Source: Streptomyces flavofungini
GTDB lineage: Bacteria > Actinomycetota > Actinomycetes > Streptomycetales > Streptomycetaceae
DNA: 64,000 bases
Direction of reading: 5' to 3'
NCBI RefSeq assembly: GCF_014650815.1
Contig: NZ_BMVR01000024.1
Span: 21,129 to 85,128, forward strand
Position numbers and translations under genes: made by a program. The notes below the pieces were generated by a model, which was not told where the DNA came from, searched no databases, and saw only the letters and a program-made list of their open reading frames with translations. The stretch's first letter is position 1; each line of letters begins with the position of its first letter. Below, piece after piece: positions 8,021-18,874 of the stretch.

Positions 8021-9099
8021 TTGGCGGCGTTGCCCCAGAGCTTGGCGTCGTCCACGTTCTCCTTGGTGACGAGCGGCGCGGGCAGCTGGTCCTCCAGGAT
8101 GCCGCTGGGCAGCTTCACGATGGTGGAGTCGTGGTCGGTGGGGCCGGGCTTGAACTTCTTCCCGTTCATGGCGGCCTTGATGTAGTACATGCCGTACTTG
8201 GCGTACGCGTCGGCGGGCTGCGAGACGGTCGCGTCGATCTGGCCCTTGCGGATCGCGTCGAACTCCTGCGAGATGCCGTCGTTGGACACGATCGAGATGT
8301 GCCCCTTCGTGCCCGCCTTCTTCAGCATCCCCTTGGACTTGAGGGTCTGCAGGGTGGGCGCGAGGTAGACGCCGCCCGCCTGCATGTAGATGCCCTTGAT
8401 GTCCGGGTTGGAGTTCAGGAGGGTGTCGAGCTTGGACGCGGCGGTGTCCGACTCCCACTTGGCCGGAATCTCCAGGACCTTCAGCTTCGGGTACTTGTCC
8501 TTGACGCAGTCACGGAAGGCCTTGGAGCGCTCACGCCCGTTGACGGACGCCAGGTCGCCCATGATCTGGACGACCTTCCCGGTCTTGACCTGCTTGCCCA
8601 GGTAGTCACAGGCCTTCTGTCCGTACGCGACGTTGTTCGCGCGCACGACCATCGCGACCTTGCCCTTCTCGGGCGCCACGTCGACGGCCACCACGGGCAC
8701 GCCCTTGCGCTCGGCCTGGTCGAGGCCCGCGGAGATCGCGGCGCTGTCGAGCGGGGCGACCACGAGGCCCTTGACGCCCTGGTTGAGCTGGTTGTTGATG
8801 TCGGTGATCTGCTGCGAGGGGTCGCTGTTGGAGTTGACGGTCTTGAGCGCGTCGACGTCCTCGGACTTCGCCATCTTCGGCACGTAGTCGTTGTACGACT
8901 GCCAGAACGGCGAGGTGAGCAGCGGCAGGATCACACCGACCTTGCCCTCGCCGCCCGCCTTGTCACCGGATCCCCCGGTGTCCTTCGTACTGCCGCAGGC
9001 GGTGAGCGCGAGCGCGGCGCAGGCCGCCGCGGCTCCCACGCGGACGCCCTGCGCACGCCGCTTCCTCCGGGGGCTGTTCCGCACTGTACTGCCGACCAT
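8017..9099 (-). CDS. Sugar ABC transporter substrate-binding lipoprotein
   Basis: A 360-residue periplasmic-binding-protein-like lipoprotein of the Peripla_BP_4 (RbsB-like) group. An Arg-rich N-terminus, a hydrophobic stretch and the lipobox LTACG give lipid attachment to the membrane face. The mature part shows VGVILPLLTSPFWQSYND, a GLVVAPLDSAAI strand and the IVSNDGISQEFDAIRKGQ segment typical of ribose-like binding proteins. I chose the ATG at 9099 over one at 9114: only 9099 has a Shine-Dalgarno (AGGAG, 7 nt spacing), which lies inside the longer alternative. First gene of the operon, beneath the operator region shared with the divergent regulator. Confidence 0.9.
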   Translation of the reverse strand: MVGSTVRNSPRRKRRAQGVRVGAAAACAALALTACGSTKDTGGSGDKAGGEGKVGVILPLLTSPFWQSYNDYVPKMAKSEDVDALKTVNSNSDPSQQITDINNQLNQGVKGLVVAPLDSAAISAGLDQAERKGVPVVAVDVAPEKGKVAMVVRANNVAYGQKACDYLGKQVKTGKVVQIMGDLASVNGRERSKAFRDCVKDKYPKLKVLEIPAKWESDTAASKLDTLLNSNPDIKGIYMQAGGVYLAPTLQTLKSKGMLKKAGTKGHISIVSNDGISQEFDAIRKGQIDATVSQPADAYAKYGMYYIKAAMNGKKFKPGPTDHDSTIVKLPSGILEDQLPAPLVTKENVDDAKLWGNAAK

Positions 9100-9178
9100 C
9101 TGACGGCTCCTCATCGAGCGAATCAAGCGGGACTGATCACGGACTGGAAAGTGGGTCGAGTGACCGTTGGGCGAATAT

Positions 9179-9189
9179 TTATCAGACCA
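9179..9189. promoter_or_regulatory. Weaker FadR/GntR-type operator half-matching site
   Basis: TTATCAGACCA keeps the right half (GACCA) and the spacing of the palindrome at 9243 but has a degenerate left half. It lies in an AT-rich stretch about 80 bp upstream of the transport operon, where the operon promoter would be expected. A second, weaker operator for the same regulator is an inference from sequence similarity. Confidence 0.4.
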
Positions 9190-9242
9190 CTTGCTCGCCA
9201 CAACACCCCTAGAGGCCAAATTTTCCCGAATTCCAGCCATAG

Positions 9243-9253
9243 TGGTCCGACCA
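9243..9253. promoter_or_regulatory. Perfect TGGTC-N-GACCA operator (FadR/GntR type)
   Basis: TGGTCCGACCA is a perfect 5-1-5 inverted repeat, extendable one base on each side (GTGGTCCGACCAC). This is the classic layout of FadR-subfamily GntR operators (TGGTNNNACCA class). It sits between the divergent transport operon and the GntR gene, and immediately upstream of a possible -10 hexamer TAGACT at 9264-9269. Bound regulator could therefore occlude the regulator's own promoter and control the sugar operon. Confidence 0.65.
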
Positions 9254-9300
9254 CATCTGTGGCTAGACTGCGCGGCACCCCGCAAGTGAAGGAGCGGCCC

Positions 9301-10152
9301 GTGGACCAGAGCGCCCAGAGCGACCCGCCCGTGCGCAAGGGCACCGCGCCCGCCCAGGAGGGCACCGCGCAGGCCGTGCCCCCCACGCAGAAAGGCACCG
9401 TGACACAGCGGGCCATCGAGCAGATCAAGGCCATGATCGGCGAGGGCCGCCTCGAGCCCGGCCAGCGGCTGCCCACGGAACGGGACTTGGCCACCCGGCT
9501 CGGGATCTCGCGCAGCTCCATGCGGGAGGCCATCCGCGCCCTGACGGTGCTCGGCGTCCTGGAGGCACGGCACGGCTCGGGCATCTACGTGACCCAGCTC
9601 GAGGCCGGAGACCTCCTGGAGACCTTCGGCGTGGTCGCCGACCTGTCCCGCGGCCCGCGCCTGGTCGAGCTGCTCGAAGTGCGCCGGGTCCTGGAGTCCA
9701 CCGCGACCGCGCTCGCCGCCGCCCGCATCTCCCCCGACCGGCTGGCCGACGTGGAGAAACACCTCGCCGCCATGAACGCCACCGACGACCCCGAGGAGAT
9801 CCTCTCCCACGACCTCGCCTTCCACCGGACGATCGCGCTCGCCGCGGGCAACGACACGATGGCCGCGATCCTCGAAGGCCTCTCGTCGCGCACGTTCCGG
9901 GCCCGCGTGTGGCGCGGCTACCAGGAGGAGGGCGCCTTCGAGCGGACCCGCCGGGAGCACGCCCGCATCCACCGGGCACTGGTCGCCCGGGACCCGGAGG
10001 CCGCGCGGGCCGCGGCGGCGGCGCATGTGGGAGAGGTCGAGGAGTGGCTTCGGGGACATGTACATGCAGACGGAGGGGCAGGAGAGGTAGGCAGGGCAGG
10101 TGCGGCGGGTGGGACCGGGGACGCGGCCGGGGACGCGGAAGAAACGGGGTAA
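9301..10152 (+). CDS. FadR/GntR family regulator of the fucose-type operon
   Basis: A 283-residue regulator. A roughly 30-residue disordered leader precedes a winged helix (about residues 33-98: PGQRLPTERDLATRLGISRS, MREAIRAL, HGSGIYV). This is followed by an FCD all-helical effector domain (about 110-255) with its metal-ligand positions in HDLAFHRTIA and the REHARIHRAL helix. FCD regulators usually bind sugar acids or other carboxylates, so an intermediate such as fuconate or KDF is a plausible inducer. The GTG at 9301 follows AAGGAG at 6 nt. It is divergent from the transport operon with a matching palindromic operator between them. The C-terminal 25 residues are a Gly/Ala-rich tail. Confidence 0.88.
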   Translation: MDQSAQSDPPVRKGTAPAQEGTAQAVPPTQKGTVTQRAIEQIKAMIGEGRLEPGQRLPTERDLATRLGISRSSMREAIRALTVLGVLEARHGSGIYVTQLEAGDLLETFGVVADLSRGPRLVELLEVRRVLESTATALAAARISPDRLADVEKHLAAMNATDDPEEILSHDLAFHRTIALAAGNDTMAAILEGLSSRTFRARVWRGYQEEGAFERTRREHARIHRALVARDPEAARAAAAAHVGEVEEWLRGHVHADGGAGEVGRAGAAGGTGDAAGDAEETG

Positions 10153-10243
10153 ACGGGGCGGAGGCAAGGCCTCCGATGCAGGTGGGGCGGTTGAGCCGAG
10201 CGCGACAGGGGGCAGGCGCCCGGCGCTGTGGCAAGGTGGGCCT

Positions 10244-10708
10244 GTGAACCTGGAGGACCTCGTCCGGCTGCGCCGCGCCCGCGACCGGATGGACCGTGAG
10301 TACGCACAGCCGCTCGACGTACCGGAGCTGGCGCGCTTCGCGCTGATGTCGCCGGGCCACTTCTCCCGCAGCTTCCGCGCCGCCTTCGGCGAGACGCCGT
10401 ACAGCTACCTCATGACGCGCCGGATCGAGCGGGCCAAGGCCCTGCTGCGGCTCGGCGACCTGTCGGTGACGGAGGTCTGCTTCGAGGTGGGCTGTACGTC
10501 GCTGGGGTCGTTCAGCTCGCGGTTCACGGAGCTGGTCGGCGAGAGCCCGTCCGCGTACCGGGCCCGCGCCCATGACGAGGGCGCCGCCGTCCCCGCCTGC
10601 ATCGCCAAGATCCACACGCGCCCGATCAGGGCGGGTCGGACCAGCGGCGGCCGGGCCGGGACCGGTCAGGAATCGAGAAGCGAAACACCGCCCCCGCCCG
10701 TAGCGTGA
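10244..10708 (+). CDS. Small AraC-type regulator (DNA-binding domain only)
   Basis: A 154-residue protein made essentially of one AraC/XylS DNA-binding domain. The first helix-turn-helix is near residues 25-45 (LDVPELARFALMSPGHFSRS). The second is near 75-100 (SVTEVCFEVGCTSLGSFSSR), followed by the F-x-E-L-V-G-x-SPSAYR signature. There is no N-terminal effector domain, as in MarA/SoxS-like proteins; the last 40 residues are low complexity. The GTG at 10244 follows AAGGTGGG. It stops 145 bp before the UvrA-like gene on the same strand. The target is unknown; the downstream pair is the obvious candidate. Confidence 0.8.
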   Translation: MNLEDLVRLRRARDRMDREYAQPLDVPELARFALMSPGHFSRSFRAAFGETPYSYLMTRRIERAKALLRLGDLSVTEVCFEVGCTSLGSFSSRFTELVGESPSAYRARAHDEGAAVPACIAKIHTRPIRAGRTSGGRAGTGQESRSETPPPPVA

Positions 10709-10713
10709 CCGGC

Positions 10714-10797
10714 ATGGACATCGACGCCGTCCGCGCCTGCGCCCTCCGCGAACCCTGCTGCCACCCGCCGCGCCCCGACCGGCCCGGCAAGCGGTAG
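10714..10797 (+). CDS. Possible 27-codon Cys-containing leader ORF
   Basis: A short frame from ATG 10714 to TAG 10797, starting 5 bp after the AraC stop and ending 56 bp before the UvrA-like gene. Its product has three Cys, including an adjacent pair in REPCCHPPRP, and is rich in Arg and Pro. I cannot identify a clear Shine-Dalgarno, and it is too short to judge by codon bias. Its position immediately before an ABC-type resistance-like gene makes a regulatory leader peptide possible, but this is an inference. Confidence 0.3.
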   Translation: MDIDAVRACALREPCCHPPRPDRPGKR

Positions 10798-10810
10798 TCC
10801 CCACCGGCCC

Positions 10811-10844
10811 AGCACGGCACAGCACGGCACAGCACGGCACAGCA
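10811..10844 (+). repeat. 10-bp tandem repeat, three perfect copies
   Basis: The unit AGCACGGCAC occurs three times in perfect register from 10811 to 10840 with a partial fourth copy (AGCA). It fills the space just before the ribosome binding site of the UvrA-like gene. It is probably a slippage-prone spacer; no protein-binding role can be read from it. Confidence 0.8.
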
Positions 10845-10853
10845 GATGGAGAC

Positions 10854-13259
<2,406 letters not shown>

Positions 13260-13264
13260 CCCGC

Positions 13265-16200
13265 TCAGCCGCGCGTGAACCTCAGCGTGACCAGCTCGAA
13301 CGCCCGCAGTGACACGGCCACTTCGCCGTCCGCGAGCTCCGGGGCGGCCGCCCCGGCCAGCGGCCGCTCCAGGAGGTCCGTCACCGCGACCGAGCCGACG
13401 GGGAAGCCCACGGCCAGGGTCGCCTTGGCGCGCCCGCCCCTGGACTCGTGGAAGCGGACGACCACGTCGCCGCTGCCGTCGTCGGCGAGCTTGACCGCGG
13501 TGACCACGACGGCGTCGTTGTCGACGCCGACCAGCGGGGCGACGGGCGCGCCGCCGGTGAGGGTCCGCTCGGGCAGGTTGATCCGGTAGCCCTCGCGCAC
13601 GGCGTCGCCGACGGTGGCGCCGGGCGCGAGCGCGTGCCGGAAGCGGTGCACGCCCTGGTCGGTCTCGGGGTCGGGGAACCGGGGCGCCCGCAGCAGCGAA
13701 ACCCGCACCGTCGTGGTCGTCCCGGCGTCGGTGTCCCGCACGGCGCGGGTGACGTCGTGGCCGTACGTCGAGTCGTTGACGAGCGCCACGCCCCAGCCCG
13801 GCTCGTCGACGTGCACGAAGCGGTGGTTGCAGGCCTCGAACTTGGCGGCCTCCCAGCTGGTGTTGGTGTGGGTGGGCCGGTAGAAGTGCCCGAACTGGGT
13901 CTCCGAGGAGTACCGCTCGGCGTGCACGTCGAGCGGGAAGGCCAGCTTGAGGAACTTCTCCGTCTCGTGCCAGTCGACCTCGGTGTCGATGTCCAGGCGC
14001 CGCTCACCGGGCGCGAGGGTCAGGACCTGCGTCATGCGGGACGAGCCGAAGACACGCACGACACGGACCGAGGCACCCTCGCCGGGCACCACCTCCTGAG
14101 CATCCGTCAGATCGCTCACGGAGTTCCGATAGAACTCGTCGACATCCCAGGCGTCCCACATGTTCGGGAAGTCGGCGTGCAGTTGCGGCAGGTTGGCGGC
14201 CTGGCCCGGGGCGACGGTCTCACGTTCCGCCTCGATGTCGTACGCGGACACGACGAGCCCCCGGGCGTCGATCTCGACGCGCAGCAGGCCGTTGTCGAGG
14301 ACGTACCCGCCATCCGCGCGGGCGGCGATGGCGGACTGGCCCGCGGCCACGGGCAGGGCGGCGCCGCCCGCGGGGACCCCGTCGCGGGTGTGCGGCGCGG
14401 AGTTGAACACGAGGGCGCTGTCGCCCTCGCCCGCGAGGGCGCGCTGGGCCGCGGCGATGATGCCGTTCAGGTCGGCCGCCACCGCCGCGTACGTCGCGCG
14501 GGCCTCGCGGTGCACCCAGGCGATCGACGAACCGGGCAGGATGTCGTGGAACTGGTGCAGCAGCACCGTCTTCCAGATCCGGTCCAACTCCTCGTACGGG
14601 TACGGGAATCCGGCACGCACCGCGGCCGTCGCCGCCCACAGCTCGGCCTCCCGGAGCAGGTGCTCGCTGCGGCGGTTGCCCTGCTTGGTGCCCGCCTGGC
14701 TGGTGAGGGTGGCGCGGTGCAGCTCCAGGTACAGCTCGCCGACCCAGACCGGCGCGTTCGGGTACTCGGCCTCGGCCTTCTCGAAGAACGCGGCCGGGGT
14801 CTCCCACTGGACGGTGGCCGAACCCTCCAGGTTCCGCAGCCGCCCCGCCTTGGCGATCATCTCGCGGGTGGTGCCACCGCCGCCGTCGCCCCAGCCGGTC
14901 GGCGCGAGCGAGTGCCGGGCGACGCCCTTGTCCTTGAAGTTCCGTGCCGCGTGGGCGATCTCACTGCCCTTCATGGAGCAGTTGTACGTGTCGACGGGCG
15001 GGAAGTGCGTGAAGATCCGCGTCCCGTCGATGCCCTCCCACTGGAAGGTGTGGTGCGGGAACTTGTTGGTCTGCGACCACGAGATCTTCTGCGTCAGCAG
15101 CCACTTGGCGCCCGCCGCCTTGATGATCTGCGGCAGGCCCGCCGCGAACCCGAAGGTGTCCGGCAGCCACGCCTCGTCGTTCTCGACGCCGAACTCCTCC
15201 AGGAAGAAGCGCTTGCCGTGCACGAACTGCCGGGCCATCGCCTCCGAGCCCGGCATGTTCGTGTCCGACTCCACCCACATGCCACCGGTGGGCACGAACC
15301 GCCCCTCGTCGACGGCCTTCTTCACCTTCGCCCACACCTCGGGCCGGTGCTCCTTGATCCACGCCCACTGCTGGGCCTGCGACATGGCGAACACGAAGTC
15401 CGGCTCGTCCTCGAGGAGCGCCGTCATGTTCGACGTCGTCCGCGCGACCTTCCGCACCGTCTCCCGCAGCGGCCACAGCCACGCCGAGTCGATGTGCGCG
15501 TGGCCGACCGCGCTGATGCGGTGCGCGGAGTCGTTCGCCGGTGCGGCCAGGACGTCCGCCAGCTCGGCGCGCGCCGCCGCCGCCGAGCCGTTCACGTCCT
15601 GCAGGTCCACCGCGTCCAGGGCCCGGTCCACCGCCCGCAGGATCTCGAAGCGGCGGCCCGAGTCCTCCGGCAGCTCCTGCATCAGCTCGCCCAGGACCTC
15701 CAGGTCGATGACGAGCTGCCACACCGTCTCGTCGAACACCGCGAGGTCCATGCGCTCCAGGCGGTACTGGAGCTCACTGCCCGCCGTCTCCTTGTCGCCC
15801 AGCTGCGTCGGCAGGAAGGGGTGGTAGTCGAGGATCACCGGGTTGGAGGCGGCCTCTATGTGCAGGTGGACCTTCTCGCCGCCCTCGGCGGGGGTCGCGA
15901 CGCGGACCCACTGGTTGCGCGGGTTGAGGCCCTTCACGGGGGTGCCGTCGGGGCGGTACACCAGGCCCTCGCACTGGAAGCCCGGCATGTTCTCGTCGAA
16001 GCCGAGGTCCAGTACGGCCTCGACCGTCTTCCCCGCCCACTCCTGCGGGACCGTGCCCGTCACCCGGAACCAGCTCGTGCCCCACGGCTTGCCCCAGCGG
16101 GCGCCCGCCCGCGTCGGCTCGGGGGTGGCTGCCAGGCCTTCGGCCACGGGGACCGGTTCGTCCGGGGCGTTCCAGACGGCGATGTCCAGCGGGACGGAGT

Positions 16201-16279
16201 GGGGGTAGACGGCGGGGCGGATGCGCTCGTCGAGGACGCGCTTGAGGCGGCCCTCGACGAGACGACGGTCGTCGTGCAT
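13265..16279 (-). CDS. Alpha-mannosidase, GH38
   Basis: A 1004-residue GH38 enzyme without signal peptide, hence probably cytoplasmic, acting on imported manno-oligosaccharides. The catalytic domain starts with the zinc-binding AVGHAHIDSAWLWPLRET motif near residue 255. The nucleophile Asp is in WLPDTFGFAAGLPQI. The acid/base region and remaining zinc ligands follow in the LLHQFHDILPGSS motif, whose H-x-x-D pattern is standard for the family. The C-terminal beta-domains run to the end. Length is usual for GH38. ATG 16279 is preceded by GGAG at 8 nt. It lies downstream of an ABC importer and a GH5-like hydrolase on the same strand but is separated from them by a long repeat element, so it may have its own transcription start. 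Confidence 0.92.
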   Translation of the reverse strand: MHDDRRLVEGRLKRVLDERIRPAVYPHSVPLDIAVWNAPDEPVPVAEGLAATPEPTRAGARWGKPWGTSWFRVTGTVPQEWAGKTVEAVLDLGFDENMPGFQCEGLVYRPDGTPVKGLNPRNQWVRVATPAEGGEKVHLHIEAASNPVILDYHPFLPTQLGDKETAGSELQYRLERMDLAVFDETVWQLVIDLEVLGELMQELPEDSGRRFEILRAVDRALDAVDLQDVNGSAAAARAELADVLAAPANDSAHRISAVGHAHIDSAWLWPLRETVRKVARTTSNMTALLEDEPDFVFAMSQAQQWAWIKEHRPEVWAKVKKAVDEGRFVPTGGMWVESDTNMPGSEAMARQFVHGKRFFLEEFGVENDEAWLPDTFGFAAGLPQIIKAAGAKWLLTQKISWSQTNKFPHHTFQWEGIDGTRIFTHFPPVDTYNCSMKGSEIAHAARNFKDKGVARHSLAPTGWGDGGGGTTREMIAKAGRLRNLEGSATVQWETPAAFFEKAEAEYPNAPVWVGELYLELHRATLTSQAGTKQGNRRSEHLLREAELWAATAAVRAGFPYPYEELDRIWKTVLLHQFHDILPGSSIAWVHREARATYAAVAADLNGIIAAAQRALAGEGDSALVFNSAPHTRDGVPAGGAALPVAAGQSAIAARADGGYVLDNGLLRVEIDARGLVVSAYDIEAERETVAPGQAANLPQLHADFPNMWDAWDVDEFYRNSVSDLTDAQEVVPGEGASVRVVRVFGSSRMTQVLTLAPGERRLDIDTEVDWHETEKFLKLAFPLDVHAERYSSETQFGHFYRPTHTNTSWEAAKFEACNHRFVHVDEPGWGVALVNDSTYGHDVTRAVRDTDAGTTTTVRVSLLRAPRFPDPETDQGVHRFRHALAPGATVGDAVREGYRINLPERTLTGGAPVAPLVGVDNDAVVVTAVKLADDGSGDVVVRFHESRGGRAKATLAVGFPVGSVAVTDLLERPLAGAAAPELADGEVAVSLRAFELVTLRFTRG

Positions 16280-16353
16280 GTGGGGTTCTCCGTGTTGTTC
16301 GGGGTGGCTGGTGTGGGTGGTGGGGTGGGTGGGGCCTGCTGGGAGCTCCCCAG

Positions 16354-16540
16354 TCCCGCCCCTTTCCCGAAACTGGGGCTCCGCCCCGGACCCCGCTCCT
16401 CAAACGCCGGAGGGGCTGACTTCAGCCCGTCGTGGGGTCCCCCCTGCTCCTTAAGAGTTTGGGGGAGTTTGAGGACGAGGCGCGGAGCGCCGATCAGCGG
16501 GGGTCCGGGGGCGCAGCCCCCGGTTCGGGAAGGGGCGGGA
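16354..16540. repeat. Long imperfect inverted repeat (Streptomyces-type intergenic element)
   Basis: Two arms face each other: about 16354-16405 (beginning TCCCGCCCCTTTCCCGAA, ending CTCAAAC) and about 16467-16540 (beginning GTTTGAGGAC, ending AAGGGGCGGGA). They match closely in reverse complement apart from an insertion in the right arm. Each arm contains its own G/C hairpin; the right one is CCGGGGGC-GCA-GCCCCCGG at 16505-16523. I recognise this type of sequence as a dispersed intergenic element in Streptomyces genomes. It occupies almost the whole gap between the GH5-like gene and the GH38 gene and could terminate or attenuate transcription. Confidence 0.75.
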
Positions 16541-16564
16541 CCGGGGCGCCCCGCAGGGCCCGCC

Positions 16565-17842
16565 TCAGCCCAGGACCTCGGACGGCCGCACCACCTCCCC
16601 GATCCCCCGCGCGGCGAGATGCGCCGCCTCCTCCGCCCGCTCCGCGAGGACGAACGTGGGCCGCACCCCGTCCGCGGCAAGCCGGGCGAAGGCCTCGAAC
16701 ACGGCGCCGCCGGGCGCGCACGCGGACCGCCGCGAGAAGTCGGGGCCGACGTCGACGACGAGCGCGGTGGTCCGGGGGGCGGGTGCCGGACGCCCGTCGC
16801 GCCACTCCTTGGCGAGCCGCGCGAGGGACTCCCCCGCGGGCTTGACCCGCCCGTCGTTGGTGAGAAGACCGAGGCTGTACTCGAGTTCGGGGAAGTCGGC
16901 GAGGGAGCGGGAGACGTCGTGGGAGCACCACCACGTCACCCCCCACACATCGGCGCAGTCGAGCGCGGCGGTCACCGTGGCCTCGGTGAAGGCGGCGGCG
17001 TCCGCCGCCGGGATGAGCGGCGCGGGCGCGCCGACCTCCTGGAGCCACACCGGCCGCCCCGGCGCGAGGGCCCACGCCTTGGACAGCTCGATCATGTACG
17101 CGGCATGCTGCCCGGTGGCGACGCCGTCGCGCCCGTGCCGCTGGGCGGTGCCGTTGAAGACCCAGGAGTGGACGGCGGTGACGGCGCCGCGGCGCGCGGC
17201 CTGGGCGGGCGTGAAGGGCTGGTCGTCCTGGTACCAGGCGGCGTCGTACTCGGCGTGCAGGTGCAGCCGCCCGGGGGCGCCCTCCTCGCAGGCGGCGAGG
17301 ACCTGGGCGAGCCAGGCGTCGGCCTGTTCCTGGGTGATGCGGTCGGGGTCGGGGTGCGGCCCGGCGGCGAACTGGTTGATCTCGTTGCCGATGGTCATGC
17401 CGATGAAGTTGGGCCGGTCGGCGAGCGCGGCGGCGAGGGTGCGCAGGTAGTCGCGCTGGCCGGAGAGCACGTCCGGGTCGGTGAAGAGGTTGCGCCGGTG
17501 CCAGGTCTGCGTCCAGGCGGGCAGGAAGTCGAAGCTCGACAGATGACCCTGCAGCCCGTCGACGTTGACGTCGAGCCCCCGCTCGGCGGCGGCGTCGGCG
17601 AGGGCGACGAGCTGCTCGACGGCGCGCGGCCGGATGAGGGTGCGGTTGGGCTGGAAGTACGGCCAGATCGGGAACACCCGGACGTGGTCGAGCCCGAGGG
17701 CGGCGACGGCGTCGAGGTCGCGGCGTACGGCGTCGAGGTCGAAGTCGAGCCAGTGGTGGAACCACCCTTGGCTGGGGGTGTAGTTGGCGCCGAAGCGGGG
17801 CGCGGCGGCGGGTGCCGCGCCGGGCAGGTCGTCAGAGCTCAA
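16565..17842 (-). CDS. GH5-like glycoside hydrolase (possible beta-mannosidase/mannanase type)
   Basis: A 425-residue (beta/alpha)8 hydrolase of clan-A type. FGANYTPSQGWFHHW opens the barrel, the acid/base Glu follows Asn in IGMTIGNEINQF on strand 4, and the nucleophile Glu is in VWLQEVGAP on strand 7. The CADVWGVTWWCSHDV segment resembles strand 8 of GH5 enzymes. No signal peptide is visible, so it probably acts on imported sugars. The start is uncertain: TTG 17842 follows AGGATCCGCA and is preferred; GTG 17884 would add a Pro-rich leader without a ribosome binding site. Encoded 78 bp after the ABC permease, it fits a manno-oligosaccharide pathway, but the substrate is not settled. Confidence 0.72.
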   Translation of the reverse strand: MSSDDLPGAAPAAAPRFGANYTPSQGWFHHWLDFDLDAVRRDLDAVAALGLDHVRVFPIWPYFQPNRTLIRPRAVEQLVALADAAAERGLDVNVDGLQGHLSSFDFLPAWTQTWHRRNLFTDPDVLSGQRDYLRTLAAALADRPNFIGMTIGNEINQFAAGPHPDPDRITQEQADAWLAQVLAACEEGAPGRLHLHAEYDAAWYQDDQPFTPAQAARRGAVTAVHSWVFNGTAQRHGRDGVATGQHAAYMIELSKAWALAPGRPVWLQEVGAPAPLIPAADAAAFTEATVTAALDCADVWGVTWWCSHDVSRSLADFPELEYSLGLLTNDGRVKPAGESLARLAKEWRDGRPAPAPRTTALVVDVGPDFSRRSACAPGGAVFEAFARLAADGVRPTFVLAERAEEAAHLAARGIGEVVRPSEVLG

Positions 17843-17920
17843 TGCGGATCCTGGTTCTGGGAGCGGGGGCGGTGCGGGCGGCACTGCGGCGGGGCGGGGC
17901 GGCGGGCGGGGCTGCGCGGG

Positions 17921-18874
17921 TCAGCCCTTGACCGCGCCCTCTCCGACGCCGCGGAAGAAGTACCGCTGGAGGCAGGCGAAGAGCACGATCAACGGCAGCA
18001 CGGCGATCACGGTGCCCGCGGCGACGAGGCGTTCGTCGTTGGCGAAGGTGCCGTGCAGGTAGTTGAGGCCGATGGTGAGCGTGAACTTGTCGGGGTCGCT
18101 GAGCACGATGAGGGGCCACAGGAAGTCGTCCCAGGCGCCCATGAAGGCGAAGATGGCGACGACCGCGAGGGTGCCCTTCACGGCGGGCAGGGCGATGCGG
18201 AAGAACCGCTGCCAGACGTTCGCGCCGTCGACGAAGGCGGCCTCCTCGACCTCGTAGGGCAGGTTGAGGAAGGCGTTGCGCATCAGCAGGACGTTGAGCG
18301 CGGAGATGCAGCCGGGCAGCAGGACGCCGATGAGGGTGTTGTTGAGTTCGAGGTCCCGCATGGTCGTGAACTGGGCGATGATGATGCCTTCGACGGGCAC
18401 CAGCATCGCGAGGATGAACACGAGGGTCGCGGCCTTGCGGCCGCGGTAGCGCAGCCGGGCCAGGGCGTAGCCGGCGAGGGCGGCGCCCACGCAGTTGGTG
18501 AAGACGTTGGCCGCGGCGACCTTCAGGGAGTTGAGGGCGTAGTCCCAGACGGGGATGGTGTCGGCGACGCGTTCGTAGTTGTGCAGGGTCGGGTCGGAGG
18601 GCAGGAAGCTCGGCGGGGAGCTGAAGATGTTCTCGTGCGGGCCCTTCAGGGAGGTCGAGAGCTGCCAGAGGAACGGCCCGATCATCAGGGCGAGCATGAC
18701 GAGGAGCAGGGTGTAGCGCAGGGCCAGCTCCCACAGCGGCATGCGGCGGCCGTTCTCGTCGGCGACCCGGCCGCGGCGCGAGCGCGCGGCGGGCTTCGTC
18801 CGGCTCTTGCGGGGCGTCTCTTCCCGCGCCGCGACCGCGGCGGATGCGGCATCGTCCGTCGGCTGCGTACGCAT
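17921..18874 (-). CDS. Carbohydrate ABC transporter permease (MalG type)
   Basis: A 317-residue membrane protein with a roughly 45-residue basic N-terminus and six predicted helices. The EAA loop (EEAAFVDGANVWQRFFRIALPAV) that docks on the ATPase is visible near residue 215. This is the MalG-like half of a CUT1 importer. ATG 18874 has AGGAGG 7 nt upstream and overlaps the partner permease stop as TGATG. No ATPase is encoded in the locus, as is usual in Streptomyces where a shared MsiK-type ATPase serves CUT1 systems. Confidence 0.9.
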   Translation of the reverse strand: MRTQPTDDAASAAVAAREETPRKSRTKPAARSRRGRVADENGRRMPLWELALRYTLLLVMLALMIGPFLWQLSTSLKGPHENIFSSPPSFLPSDPTLHNYERVADTIPVWDYALNSLKVAAANVFTNCVGAALAGYALARLRYRGRKAATLVFILAMLVPVEGIIIAQFTTMRDLELNNTLIGVLLPGCISALNVLLMRNAFLNLPYEVEEAAFVDGANVWQRFFRIALPAVKGTLAVVAIFAFMGAWDDFLWPLIVLSDPDKFTLTIGLNYLHGTFANDERLVAAGTVIAVLPLIVLFACLQRYFFRGVGEGAVKG

